A stretch of DNA of 64,000 nucleotides from Bromus sterilis (GCA_950022295.1 OX465598.1:181283501-181347500); one strand, 5' to 3'; shown: positions 12,001-23,707, counted from the stretch's first letter. Numbers and translations are program-made. Notes: generated by a model from the letters alone, not told the origin.

Positions 12001-14400
12001 GACTACTCCATGCGAGCTCCTCCCGGTTGAGTGCGCCAAGTTGGTTTTTCCCGGCCGACTGATCCAAGCGAGCCCTCCCGGGCCAAGCGAGCTCCTCTCG
12101 GTTGAGTGCGCCAAGTTGGCTGCTCCAGGTAGACGGTTGCAAGCGAGCCTTCTAGTTGAGTGCGCCATGTTGGCTGCTCCCGGTCGACTGCTCCAAGCGA
12201 TCCCTCTAGGTTGAGTGCTCCAAGTTGGCTGCTCCCGGTCGAATGCTCCAAGCGAGACCCTCCCGGTTGAGTGCGCCAGGTTGACTGCTCCCAGTCGACT
12301 GCTCCAAGCAAACCCTTCCCGGTTGAGGGTGCAAGGTTGGCAGCTCCTGGTCGACTGCTCCAAGCGATCCCTTCCCGGTTGAGGGTGCAAATTTGGCTTC
12401 TCCCGGTCGACTTCTACAACTGAGACCCTCCCAGTTGAGTGCGCCAAGTTAGCTGCTCCCGGTGGACTCCTCAAAACGAGCCCTTCCCGGTTGAGTGTGC
12501 CAAGTTGGCTGCTCCCGGTCCACTACTCAAAGCGAGCTCCTCCTGGTTGAGTGTGTCAAGTTGGCTGCTCCCGGTCGACTGCTCCAAGCAAGTTCTTCCA
12601 ATTGGAGTGCGTCAAGTTGCGTCCTCCCGGTCGAATGCTCCAAGATAGACCCTCCTAGTTAAGTTCACCAAGTTTGCTGCTCCCGGTCGACTGCTCCAAG
12701 CGAGCCCCTCCCGGTTGAGTGTGCCAAGTTGGCTACTCCCGGTCGACTGCTCCAAGCGAGTTCATCCCGGTTGAGTGCGCCAAGTTGGCTTCTCCCGGTC
12801 GACTGCTCCTAGCGAGCTCCTCCCGGTGGAGTGCACCAAGTTGGCTGCTCCTGATCGACTGCTTCAAGAGACCCCCTCGCGGTTGAGTGCGCCAAGTTGG
12901 CTGCTCCCAGTCACCTGCTCCAAGCAAGCCCTTTCCGATTCAGTGCACAAAGTTGGCTGCTCCCGGTCGATTGCTCCAAGCGATCTGTTCCCGGTTGAGT
13001 GCGCTAAGTAGGATGCTCCAGGTTGACTACTCCAAGCGAGTCTCTCCTGGTTGCGTGCGGCAAGTTGGCTGCTCTCGGTCAACTACACCTAGTGACCCCT
13101 TCCCGGCTAAGTGCGCCAAGTTGGTTGCACCCGGTGGAGTGCTCCAAGCGAGCTCTTCCCGGTTAAGTGGGCCAAGTTTCCTGCTCCCGGTCTACTAATC
13201 CAAGTATGCGCCTCCCGGTTGAGAGCGCCAAGATGCTGGCCTTCGGTCAACTTCTCCAAGCGATTCCTTCCCGCTTGAGTGTGCCAACTTGGTTGCTCCT
13301 GGTCGACTGCTCCAAGCGAGTTCGTCCCGGTTGAGTGCACCAAGTAGGATTCTCCCGGTCGAATGGTCCAAGCAGGCTCCTCCCGGTTGAGTGCGCCAAG
13401 TTGGCTCCTCCCGATCGACTACTCCAAGCGAGCCCTCCTGGCACAAGCGAGCTGCTCCCAGTTGAGTGCACCAAGTTGGCTGCTCCAGGTCGACGGTTGC
13501 AAGCGAACCTCCCGGTTGAGTGCGCCAAGTTGGCTGCTCCCGGTCGACTGCTCCAAGCGAGCTCCTCCAGGTTGAGTGCACCAAGTTGGCTGCGCCCGGT
13601 CGAATGCTTCAAGCGAGCCCCTCCCGATTGAGTGCGTCAAGTTGACTGCTCCAAGCGAGCCCTTCCCTGTTGAGTGTGCCAAGTTGGCTACTCTCGGTCG
13701 ACTTCTCCAAGCCATCCCTTCCCGATTGAGTGAGCCAAGTTGGCTGCTCCCGGGCGACTGCTCCAAGCGAGCCCTCCCGACACAAGCGAGCTCCTCCCGG
13801 TTGAGTTCACCAAGTTGGCTGCTCCAGGTCGACGGCTGCAAGCGAACCTCCTTCTTGAGTACGCCAAGATGGCTACTCCCAGTCGATTAATATAACTGAG
13901 CCCCTCCCGGTTTAGTGCGCCAAGTTAGCTTCTCCCAGTCGACTGCTTTAAACGATCCCTTCACAGTTGAGTGCGCCAAGTTGGCTGCTCCTGGTTGACT
14001 CCTCCAAGCGAGCTCCTCACGGTTGAGTGCACCAAATTGGTTGCTCCCGGTCGAATTCTTCGAGCGAGCCCCTCGCGGATGAGTACGCCAAGTTGGTTGA
14101 TCCCAGTCGATTTCTCCAAGCGAGCCCCTCCAGGTTGAGTGCGCCAAGTTGGCTACTCCCGGTCTACTTCTCCAAGCGAGCCCCTCCAGGTTGAGTGCGG
14201 CAAGTTGGCTGCTCCCGGTCAACTGCACCATTGAGCTCGTCCCGGCTGAGCTCTCCAAGTTGGTGCTCCCGGTGGAATACTCCAAGAGATCTCTTCCCTG
14301 TTGAGTGGGCCAGGTTTCCTGCTCCCGGTCTACTAATCCAAGCAAGCCCCTACCGGTTGAGAGAGCCAAGTTGGCTGCCCCGGTCAACTGCTCCAAGAAA
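1..14400. repeat. Higher-order repeat region A (about 4.1-4.2 kb period)
   Basis: Four recognisable variant units that contain GGGCCAGGTTTCC or GGGCCAAGTTTCC followed by a TCTACTAATCC or TCTACAATTCC phrase occur in a fixed order. They begin near 1037, 1531, 2890 and 4028; then 5218, 5712, 7051 and 8133; then (last two only) 9043 and 10125; then 11316, 11810, 13169 and 14308. The spacing of equivalent variants is about 4,105-4,183 bp, apart from an inserted 1,992-bp step. This shows three higher-order copies, one with an extra half. Such structure normally arises by unequal crossover or segmental amplification of blocks containing many monomers. Confidence 0.85.
6658..10641. repeat. Near-identical 1,992-bp direct duplication
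   Basis: The stretch from about 6658 to 8649 is repeated at about 8650-10641. Landmarks are offset by exactly 1,992 bp (7051 and 9043; 8133 and 10125), or 1,993 before a 1-base deletion near 8909. The few differences I saw include CTCCAAGCGAG versus CTCCAACGAG, GTTCGTCCC versus GTTCATCCC (7203 and 9195) and GCTGCAAG versus GCTGAAAG (8349 and 10341). At about 8650 the sequence switches from the phase that follows 4,540 to the phase that follows 6,658, which is what an unequal crossover between higher-order copies would leave. The boundaries are approximate because the joint lies within shared monomer sequence. Confidence 0.85.
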
Positions 14401-17400
14401 TTCCTTCCAGGCTGAGTGCGCCAAATTGGTTTCTCTCGGTCGACTGCTCCAAGTGAGTTCGTTCCGATTGAGTGCGCCAAGTTGGTTACTCCCGGTCGAC
14501 TGCTCCAAGCGAGCTCCTCCCAGTTAAGTGCGCCAAGTTGGCTGCTACCGGTCGACAGCTCCAAGCTTGCCTTCCGGGAAAAGCGAGCTCTTCCCAGTTG
14601 AGTGCACCAAGTTGGCTGCTCTAGGTCGACGGCTGCAAGTGAGCCTCTAGGTTGAGTGCTCCAAGTTGGCTGCTCCCGGTCGAAAGCTCCAAGCGAGCTC
14701 CTCCCGGCCGATTCCTCAAAGCCAGCTCCTCAAGGTTGACTGCGCTAAGTTGGCTTCTCCAGGTGAACTACTCCAAGAGATCCCTTCTCGATTGAGTGCG
14801 CCAAGTTGGTTGCCCCCGGTAGACTACTTCAAGCGAGCCCTCCCGACATAAGCAAGCTCCTCCAGGTTGAGTGCGCCAAGTTTGCCGCTGCAGGTCGACG
14901 ACTGCAAGCGAGCGTCCCGGTTGAGTGCGCCAAGTTGGCTGCTCCCGATCGACTGCTCCAAGTGAGCCCCTCCAGGTTGAGTGCGCCAAGTTGGCTTCTC
15001 CCGGTAGAATGCTCCAAGCGAGCCCCTCCCGGTTGAGTGCGCCAAGTTGACTGCTCCCAGTTGACTGCTCCAAGCGAGCCCTTCTCGGTTGAGTGTGCCA
15101 AGTTGGCTACTCCCGGCCGACTTCTCCAAGCGACCCCTTCCCGGTTGAGTGCGCAACGTTGGCTGCTCCCAGTAAACTGCTCCAAACGAGCCATTCCAAG
15201 TTGAGTGCGCCAAGTTGGTTGCTCCCGGTCGACAACTTCCAGCAAGCCTCTTTAGATTGAGTGCGCCAAGTTAGCTTGGCCCGATCGACTGCTCCAAGCG
15301 ACCCCCCCTCCATGTTGAGTGCGCCATGTTGGCTGGTTCTGGTTGACTGCTCCAAAGCGAGCCCCTCCCGATTGAGTGCGGCAAGTTGGCCGCTCCCAGT
15401 CAATTGCACCAAGCGAGCCCTTCCCGACTGAGTGCGCCAAGTTGGCTGCTCGTGGTGGAGTGCTCTAAGCGACCTTTTTCCGGCTAAGTGGGCTAGGTTT
15501 CCTGCTCCCGGTCTACTAATCCAAACGATCCCCTCCCAGTTGAGAGCGCCAAGTTGGCTGCCCCTGTCAACTTCTCGAAGCGAGTCCTTCCCGGTTGAGT
15601 GCGCCAAGTTAGTTGCTCCGGTCCACTGCTTCAAGCGAGTTCGTACCGATTTAGTGCGCCAAGTTGGTTGCTCCCGGTCGACTTATCCAAGCGAGCTCCT
15701 CCCGGTTGAGTGGGCCAAGTTGGATGCTCCCGGTCGACTGCTCCAAGCGAGCTCCTCCCGGTTGAGTGCACAAAGTTGGCTCCTCCTGATCGACTGCTTC
15801 AAGAGAGCCCCTCGCGGTTCAGTGCGCCAAGTTGGCTGCTCCCAGTCACCTGCTCCAAGAGAGCCCTTTCCGATTGAGTGCACAAAGTTGGCTTGTCCCT
15901 GTCGATTGGTCCAAGCGATCTGTTCCCGGTTGAGTGCGCTAAGTTGGATGCTCCAGGTTGACTGCTCCAAGCGATCCCCTCCTGGTTGCGTGCGGAAAGT
16001 TGGATGCTCTCGGTCAACTACACCTAGTGAGCCCTTCCCGGCTGAGTGCGCCAAGTTGGTCGCACCCGCTGGAGCGCTCCAAGCGAGCACTTCCCGGTTA
16101 AGTGGGCCAAGTTTCCTGCTCCCGGTCTACTAATCCAAGCAAGCCCCTCCCGGTTGAGAGCTCCAAGTTGCTGGCCCTCGGTCAACTGCTCCAAGCGAGT
16201 CCTTCCTGCTAGAGTGTGCCAACTTGGTTGCTCCCGGTCGACCGCTCCAAGCGAGTTCGTCCAGGTTCAGTGCGCCAAGTAGGATGCTATCGGTCGACTG
16301 CTCCAAGCAGGCTCCTCCCGGTTGAGTGCGCAAGTTGGCTGCTCCCGATCGACTACTCCAAACGAGCCCTACCGGCACAAGCGAGCTCGTCCCGGTTGAG
16401 TGCACCAAGTTGGCTGCTCCAGGTCGACGGTTGCAAGCGAACCTCCCGATTGAGTGCGCCAAGTTGGCTGCTCCCGGTCGACTGCTCCAAGCGAGCTCCT
16501 CCAGGTTGAGTGCGCCAAGTTGGATGCTCCCGGTCGAATGCTTCAAGCGAGCCCCTCCTGGTTGAGTGCGTCAAGTTGACTGCTCCCAGTCGACTGCTCC
16601 AAGAGAGCCCTTCCCGGTTGAGTGTGCCAAGTTGGCTGTTCCTGGTCGACTTCTCCAAGAGATCCCTTCCCGGTTGAGTGCACCAAGTTGGCTGCTCCCG
16701 GTCGACTGCTCCAAGCGAGTCCTTGCGGCACAAGCGAGCTCCTCTCGGTTGAGTGCACCAAGTTGGTTGCTCCAGGTCGACGGCTGCTAGCGAACCTCCT
16801 TCTTGAGAGCGCCAAGATGGCTACTCCCGGTCGATTGATATCAATGAGCCCCTCCCGGTTTAGTGCGCCAAGTTAGCTTCTCCCAGTCGACTGCTTCAAA
16901 CGATCCCTTCGCAGTTTAGTACGCCAAGTTGGCTGCTCCTGGTCGACTCCCCCCGATTGAGTGCGCCAATTTTTTTGCTCCCAGTCGACTGCTTCGAGCG
17001 AGCCCCTCGCGGATGAGTGCGCAAAGTTGGCTGCTCCCGGTCGATTGCTCCAAGCGAGCCCTTCCAGGTTGAGTGCGCCAGTTGGTTGCTCCCGATCTAC
17101 TGATCCAATCGAGCCCCTCCTGGTTCAGTGCGGCAAGTTGGCTGCTCCCGGTCAACTGCACCAAGCGATCTCATCCCGGCTGAGCTCTCCAAGTTGGTGC
17201 TCCCGGTGGAGTGCTCCAAGAGATCTCTTACCTGTTGAGTGGGCCAGGTTTCCTGCTCCCGGTCTACTAATCCAAGCAAGCCCCTCCCGGTTGAGAGCGC
17301 CAAGTTGGATGCCCCGACCAACTGCTCCAAGAAATTCCTTCCAGGCTGAGTGCACGAAGTTTATTGCTCTCGGTTGAGTGCTCCAAGCGAGTTCGTTCCG

Positions 17401-20400
17401 ATTGAATGCGCCAAGTTGGTTGCTCCCAGTCGACTGCTCCAAGCGACCTCCTCCCGGTTGAGTGCGCCAAGTTGGATGCTACCGTTCGACTGCTCCAAGC
17501 TTGTCTTCCGGGCAAAGCGAGCTCCTCCCGGTGGAGTGCGCCAAGTTGGCTGTTCAAGGTCGACTGCTCCAAGCGAGCTCCTCCCGGTTGAGTGCGCCAA
17601 GTTGGCTGCTACCGGTCGACTGCTCCAAGCTTGCCTTTCGAGCAAAGCGAGCTCCTCCCGGTTGAGTGCGCCAAGTTGGCTGGTTCTGGTCGACTGCTCC
17701 AAGCGAGCCCCTCTCGGTTGAGTGCGGCAAATTGGCCTCTCCTGGTCAACTGCACCAAGCGAGCCCTTCCCGGCTGAGTGCGCCATGTTAGCTACTCGTG
17801 GTGGAGTGCTCGAAGCGACCTCTTCCCGGTTAAGTGGGCTAGGTTTCCTGCTCCCGGTGTATTAATCCAAACGATCGCCTCCCAGTTGAGAGCGCCAAGT
17901 TGGCTGCCCTTGTCAACTGCTCGAAGCGAGTCCTTCCCGGTTGAGTGCGCCAAGTTAGTTTCTCCGGTCGACTGCTCCAAGCGAGTTCGTACCGATTCAG
18001 TGCGCCAAGTTAGTTGCTCCCGATCGACAGCTCCAAGAGAGCTCCTCCCGGTCGAGTGCGCCATGCTGGCTGCTCCCGGTCGACTGCTCCAAGCGAGCTC
18101 CTCCCGGTTGAGTGCACCAAGTTGGCTGCTCCCGATCGACTGCTTCAAGAGAGCCTCTCGCGGTTGAGTGCGCCAAGTTTGCTGCTCCCAGTCACCTGCT
18201 CCAAGCGAGCCCTTTCCGATTGAGTGCGCAAAGTTGGCTGCTCCCGGTCGATTGGTCCAAGTGATCTGTTCCCGGTTGAGTGCGCTAAGTTGGATGCTCC
18301 AGGTTGACTCCTCCAAGCGAGCCCCTCCCGGTTGCGTGCGGCAAGTTGGCTGCTCTTAGTCAACTACACCTAGTGACCCCTTCCCGGCTGAGTGCGCCAA
18401 GTTGGTCGCACCCAGTGGAGTGCACCAAGCGAGCTCTTCCCGGTTAAGTGGGCCAAGTTTCCTTCTCCGGGTCTACTAATCCATGCAAGCCCCTCCCGGT
18501 TGAGTGCACCAAGTTGGCTGCTCCAGGTCCACGGTTGCAAGAGAACCGCCCGGTTGAGTGCGCCAAGTTGGCTGCTCCCGGTCGACTGCTCCAAGCAAGC
18601 TCCTCTAGGTTGAGTGCGCCATGTTGGATGCTCCCGGTCGAATGCTTCAAGCGAGCCCCTCGCGGTTGAGTGCGTCAAGTTGACTTGTCCCAGTCGACTG
18701 CTCCAAGAGAGCCCTTCCCGGTTGAGTGTGCCAAGTTGGCTGCTCCCGGTCAACTTCTCCAAGCGATCCCTTACCGGTTGAGTGCGCCAAGTTGGCTGGT
18801 CCCGGTCGAATGCTCCAAGCGAGCCCTCACGGCACAAGCGAGCTCCTCCCGGTTGAGTGCACCAAGATGGCTACTCCCGGTCGATTGATATACTGAGCCC
18901 CTCCCGGTTTAGTGCGCCAAGTTAGCTTCTCCAAGTCGACTGCTTCAAACGATCCCTTCGCAGTTGAGTGCGCCAAGTTGGCTGCTCCTGGTCGACTCCT
19001 CCAAGCGAGATCGTCCCGGTTGAGTGTGCCAAATTGGTTGCTCTCGGTCGACTGCTTCGAGCGAGCCCCTCGCGGATGAGTGCGCCAAGTTGGCTTCTCC
19101 CGGTCGATTGCTCCAAGCGAGCCACTCCAGGTTGAGTGCGCCAAGTTGCCTGCTCCCGGTCTACTGCGCCAAGAGAGCCCCTCCCTGTTGAGTGCGGCAA
19201 GTTGGATGCTCCCCATCAACTGCACCAAGCGAGCTCGTCCCGGCAGAGCTCTCCAAGTTGGTGCTCCCGGTTGAGTGGTCCAAGAGATCTCTTCCCTGTT
19301 GAGTGGGCCAGGTTTCCTGCTCCCGGTCTACTAATCCAAGCAAGCCCCTCCCGGTTGAGAGCACCAAGTTGGCTGCCCCGGTCAAATCCTCCAAGAAATT
19401 CCTTCCAGGCTGAGTGCGCTAAGTTGATTGCTCCCGGTCGACTGCTCCAAGCGACTTCGTTCCGATTGAGTGCGCCAAGTTGGTTTCTCCCGGTTGACTG
19501 CTCCAAGAGAGCTCCTCCCGGTTGACTGCGCCAAGTTGGCTGCTACCGGTCGAGTGATCCAAGCTTGCCTTCTGAGCAAAGCGAGCTCCTCCCGGTTGAG
19601 TGCGCCAAGTTGGCTGCTCTAGGTCGACGGCTTCAAGAGAGCTTCCAGGTTGAGTGCGCCAAGTTGGCTGCTCTCGGTCGACTGCTCCAAGCGAGCTCCT
19701 CCAGGTTGAGTGCGCCAAGTTGGCCGCTGCAGGTCGACAACTGCAAGTGAGCATCACGGTTGATTGCGCCAAGTTGGCTGTTCCCGGTCGACTGCTCCAA
19801 GTGAGCCCTTCCAGGTTGAGTGTGCCAAGTTGGCTTCTCCCAGTAGAATACTCCAAGCGAGCCCCTCTCGGTTGAGTGCGCCAAGTTGACTGCTCCCTGT
19901 TGACTGCTACAAGCGAGCCCTTCCCGGTTGAGTGTGCCAAGTTGGCTACTCCCGGCCGACTTCTCCAAGCGATCCCTTCCCGGTTGAGTGCGCAAAGTTG
20001 GATGCTCCCAGTCGACTGTTCAAAACGAGCCATTCCAAGTTGAGTGCGCCAAGTTGTCTTGTCCCGATCGACTGTTCAAAGCGATCCCCTCCAAGTTGAG
20101 TGCGCCAAGTTGGCTTCTTCTGGTCGACTGCTCCAAGCGAGCCCCTCCCGGCTGAGTGCGGAAAGTTGGCCGCTCCCGGTCAACTTCACCAAGCGAGCCC
20201 TTCCCGGCTGAGTGGGCCAAGTTGGCTGCTCGTGGTGGAGTGCTCTAAGCGACCTCTTCCCGGTTGAGTGGCTAGGTTTCCTGATCCCGGTCTACTAATC
20301 CAAACGATCCCCTCCCAGTTGAGAGCACCAAGTTGGCTGCCTCTGTCAACTGCTCGAAGCGAGTCCTTCCCGGTTGAGTGCGCCAAGTTGGTTGCTCCCG

Positions 20401-20519
20401 GTCGACTGCTCCAAGCGAGTTCGTACCGATTCAGTGCGCCAAGTTGGTTGCTCCCGGTCTACTGCTCCAACCGAGCTCCTCCCGGTTGAGTGCGCCAAGT
20501 TGGCTGCTCTCGGTCGACT
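14400..20519. repeat. Higher-order repeat region B (about 2.35-kb period)
   Basis: The same 56-bp monomer continues here but in a different higher-order arrangement. A variant unit reading GTGGGCTAGGTTTCCTG (or a close form) occurs near 15488, 17836 and 20268. A GGGCCAAGTTTCC variant occurs near 16105 and 18446. A GGGCCAGGTTTCCTGCTCC variant occurs near 14308, 17240 and 19308. The first two series give spacings of about 2.34-2.43 kb; the third is irregular (2.9 and 2.1 kb), which points to indels. Units with AAGCTTGCCTT (near 14572, 17629 and 19562) mark this region and reappear just after the CACTA insertion at 24391. Confidence 0.7.
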
Positions 20520-20555
20520 CAATATTAGAAAACTGTTTATAGATAGGAATTCTTT

Positions 20556-20785
20556 TTGTGGCGTACTGAAATTGGGGTGCTCCACATAAATATTTCTATG
20601 GCGCATGGAGGACAATGCGCCACAGAGATGCAAGCACATCTGGGCCAGGTGCGCCACTGAATTTCCCTATTCTATGGCGCATGCTGAGTGGTTCGCCAAT
20701 AAATTATGTGGGGGGCCTACCACGGCCCACCACGTGCAATATGGGTCCACTTTCTGTGGCGCACCTTGCCCAGATGTGCCACAGA
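20556..20785. repeat. CACTA 1 left subterminal repeats
   Basis: Short motifs GTGGCGCA and TGCGCCAC alternate in direct and inverted orientation (for example around 20597-20630, 20663, 20686 and 20756-20785). In CACTA elements such subterminal repeats are binding sites for the element-encoded protein. That role is known for the superfamily and is inferred here. Confidence 0.7.
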
Positions 20786-20791
20786 AATCCA

Positions 20792-20798
20792 TATAAAA
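20792..20798 (+). promoter_or_regulatory. TATA box of the CACTA 1 internal transcription unit
   Basis: TATAAAA lies directly inside the left subterminal repeats. It is followed about 30 bp downstream by a CT-rich, then CCG-rich leader and a (CT)n tract, a layout typical of a grass class II promoter and 5' leader. Transcription would run rightwards into the element. Evidence is motif and position only. Confidence 0.55.
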
Positions 20799-20928
20799 CC
20801 CCCTCTCCCATCCCTCCCGCAACCCTACCACCACACTTCTCTCCCCGCCCAGATCCCATCTAGATCGCCGCCGCCGCGATCCCCTCCGGCGACCCTCGCC
20901 CCACCAGTGTGCCTCCCTTTCCCTTCCT

Positions 20929-20931
<3 letters not shown>

Positions 20932-20965
<34 letters not shown>
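20932..20965. repeat. (CT)n microsatellite in the presumed 5' leader
   Basis: An essentially uninterrupted run of CT dinucleotides follows CCTTCCTCCCTCC. CT tracts are common in cereal 5' leaders. The flanking ORFs are open only because of low complexity and are not called as genes. Confidence 0.9.
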
Positions 20966-20969
<4 letters not shown>

Positions 20970-21239
20970 CGCCCCTCCGCCTCTTTGCAGCCTCCCACCT
21001 CGCCGTAGACCTCCTCGACCCACCGCCGTGAAGGTCCAGGCCACCTACCTGTGGACGGTAGAGGCGTGCTTCGTCCTCCTCCCATACACTCCCGCTCCCT
21101 GTCCAACCGGTGGCACCGCATCCAACCACAGCGGTGCGTCAGCTCGGTGGTGACCGCAACGACCCCGTCGCCGGCGCGCTTCTTCCCTGATGCTGGAATG
21201 GTCAGTCCCCGCTCCTCCCCCTCTGCTTGACCCCCGTCC

Positions 21240-22640
21240 CACGCTTATCCTCCTAATTTCTGTTCTATTTGGTTCATTGATTTGTAGGGTTCTTTGATAA
21301 TTTTCTAGGGTTCTTGGTTTGGTGATGTCTTTGTTGATACTACAAATTAGCTCATATTGCTATCAGATCCATGTCTTAGTAGTGGAAAATAATTGTGTAG
21401 GTCAATTTTATCAAATTTTTAGCTTGAACTACATGGTTGCAATGTTTTGGCATCAACACTTGTAGGAACTAGCAATTGTACATCCAAAAATAATAATGAA
21501 TATGAAATAATATCAAACCAGTGTACATTAGGAGCAAAATAGCTAGAGCTAGAGCTAGATAACTACTCTAGTCTGAAGGAACTAGCTACAACAAGTCTTT
21601 TAAATGAGCAAAATATTCAGGCTTCAATTTAGCAGTCGGCAAAATGGGACGAGCATGCGAGCACGAAGCGTTGCAACCTGTAGATGATAAGTAACGGTTA
21701 TAGATCTTCTATCTAATTATTTTTTCTATTGATTGGTGCGTTACTTCTTTGCTTTGCTAGACCAAAAGAAATGGAGCTTTTTCCTGTAATGAAGTATATG
21801 CATATGCATAAATCAAGGGTCATAAGAGTTCTTTTTGTAGCAATACTGTTAAAAGTTTTAAATCTTGTGATTGGTTCTTTTAGCTGTTGCATGATTTGTT
21901 ATCCATTTCCTTTGTTAGATCTAAGCAAATGGTGATTTTTGGATGTTAAAATGTATATATGCATCTGATAGATCATGGGTCACTAGAGTTTGCATGCTAG
22001 ATGATAAGAGTTTTAGATATTATAGTTAATTCTATTTGTTGTTGCTTGATCTATTATTCTTTTCCTTTGGTGGATCTAAGCAGATTATGTTTTGGGTCTT
22101 AAAATCATTAAATGCATGAATTTGATTTCCACTAGCTAAAGGATTTAATTTGTATATGCTATAACAGAAATTTTAAAATGTTTATCTAGTTGCAAATGTT
22201 TATTTTGTTTATTTCAATGCCTTATTTCTTTCTTTCTTGCTTACTTTGTTTATGTAAATACTTATTTGAGTGCTTGCTTGTCTGCTCATTTGTTTCTTAT
22301 ATGCTACTAGCTATTGCTAGGTCTGCACATTTGCTTCTAGCCACTACTTCTAAGTGTGGATAAAATGTTAACTTAATTAAGTGGTTTCTGTTGGTTAAGG
22401 AATTGCTTGCTTATAATTCTAGTAGGTCACATGTGTCAAAGACTCATAGTGGTTATGTGTTTCTTATAATTCTAGTAGGTCCCTTGCTGCTCATAATTCT
22501 GGTTATGTGCTTCTTATAATTCTGGTTATGTGGTTATCTTTAAAATACTAGTATGTCACATGTGTCAAAGACTCATAGTGGTTATGTGCTGCTTATAATT
22601 CTTGTTATGTGCTACTTATAATTCTGGTTACGTGGTTATC
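21240..22640. other. AT-rich intron-like interior of CACTA 1
   Basis: The base composition changes sharply from the GC-rich leader to AT-rich sequence with no substantial ORF. The interior contains degenerate internal duplications. One is a roughly 170-bp pair around 21750-22140, both copies ending near a GATCTAAGCA phrase. Another is a tandem repeat at 22408-22648. This looks like an intron of the element's transcription unit; splice donors could not be fixed. Confidence 0.4.
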
Positions 22641-22648
22641 TTTGAAAT
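22408..22648. repeat. Imperfect tandem repeat (TTATAATTCT / GGTTATGTG)
   Basis: The phrases CTTATAATTCT, GTCACATGTGTCAAAGACTC and GGTTATGTG recur. The segment GTCACATGTGTCAAAGACTC occurs at about 22427 and 22555, giving a block of about 128 bp present twice with shorter sub-repeats. Confidence 0.75.
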
Positions 22649-22729
22649 ATGTTGATACCATTAGCTTGTTGCAATTACACTCAGTTTGCATGTTTGCTAT
22701 TTGCATGTAGACACCATGTCCAGGTACCT

Positions 22730-22918
22730 ATGCCACGTGCAAGGGTGGTCCACAAGGAGCAGCCTAAGAAGTTTGAGTGGAAGAATAATCCATTCTTCAC
22801 AGCAGTAGTGACCTACATGACGGTGGGTCTATTAGATACATGCAAGGGAAGGCTGCAGATGTGCAAGCTTTCCATGGACGACACTCCTGAGCCCCAGGAA
22901 TCTGGGAAGATATTTTAG
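22730..22918 (+). CDS. Small unrecognised ORF in CACTA 1 (possible exon)
   Basis: A 62-residue reading frame from an ATG at 22730. It lies just after possible splice acceptors (TTTGCATGTAG ending 22710, or CATGTCCAG ending 22723). Composition shifts from AT-rich to balanced coding-like sequence exactly here. The predicted peptide is basic at the start (MPRARVVHKEQPKKFEWKN) and has no domain I recognise. It could be an internal or last coding exon of the CACTA 1 transcription unit, or a captured host gene fragment. It might continue upstream by splicing. No homology could be tested. Confidence 0.3.
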   Translation: MPRARVVHKEQPKKFEWKNNPFFTAVVTYMTVGLLDTCKGRLQMCKLSMDDTPEPQESGKIF

Positions 22919-23707
22919 TATGTAGGCTAGGAAAAGGATGCTTCTAGCTAGGATGACCTTTTGATGCTTCTATGCTTTATATGTTGGGGTCCTGTAGTTG
23001 GCTGTATCGCCCTTGTTTGTGTACTAACTATTAAAGTGACTCCTTTTATGGATATGTTAGTTGTGTAGACTTTGCATGCCAGTTGAAAATTATCAACTTT
23101 TTAAAACCTTGCCTTTTATTTTTCCTTGAAAATTATCTCTTCATTGAACCATAACACATATATATATAGGAGCAAAGATTGCTTTGTCTAAGAGTTGAAA
23201 TGGTCATAGGGTGAGCAATGGTCATAATAAATATCAACATTTCTTCATGGCAAGTCAAACCCAATCTAATTTTTCCCTTTTTGTCTAGTGTTTCACCTAT
23301 ATTATATTAGCCTACTCGAGAGTTCAGTTCTTTAATTAACTGCAATGCTTGCTTGCTTGCTCCTGTGGCACTAGCTTGCTTGTTCACCACCACTAGTAGT
23401 AGCATTATTAGTACTAGCCCATAGCAAAAACTTCTGAAGTGAAAATCATTGTGTCGGTGTTTAATAAAATGGTGGATATTTCATAAAAAAGGATATTTAT
23501 GCTATTACTTGACAACTGCATCATCAACCAGCACTGCCACTTGACATGTCTGTTTGTATATCCTATACTATTAATTGGAAACTCGATCCTCAACCAGCAC
23601 TTCCACTTGACATCTCTGTTTGTATATGCTATAACAGAAATTTTATTAGAACTGCATGCTCCTATGCACCTTCAGTTCTGTTGATTACTAACTACATATT
23701 TTGCAGC

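Larger units (their letters stand above)
1..20519. repeat. GC-rich 56-bp tandem array, block 1
   Basis: A continuous tandem array in which phrases such as GAGTGCGCCAAGTTGG, CTCCCGGTCGACTG and CTCCAAGCGAG recur about every 55-56 bp (for example TTGAG at 305, 361, 417 and TTGGAG at 472). Units differ by scattered substitutions and by small indels, such as a ~19-bp extra segment of the type CCCTCCTGGCACAAGCGAG near 1300, 3160 and 7315, and a shorter GGTCGACGGCTGCAAG variant. Most units carry a SalI site (GTCGAC). The consensus can be cut into four 14-mers. The block starts before the window and is interrupted at 20519 by a CACTA element. All ORFs here are by-products of the repeat: 56 is not a multiple of 3, and the minus strand of the consensus has no stop codon. 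No function or known family name is assigned. Confidence 0.95.

Noticed and set aside
1..20519. CRISPR-like array
   Set aside because: There are no unique spacers between conserved repeats; the whole unit is repeated, and the context is eukaryotic repeat DNA.
13..20520. Dozens of ORFs of 60-233 residues on both strands in the array
   Set aside because: They overlap in several frames at once, recur with the repeat period and have no starts, domains or codon pattern of their own. They follow from the stop-poor 56-bp monomer.
20825..21129. Minus-strand ORFs with Arg-Glu dipeptide repeats
   Set aside because: They translate the antisense of the (CT)n tract in the CACTA 1 leader.
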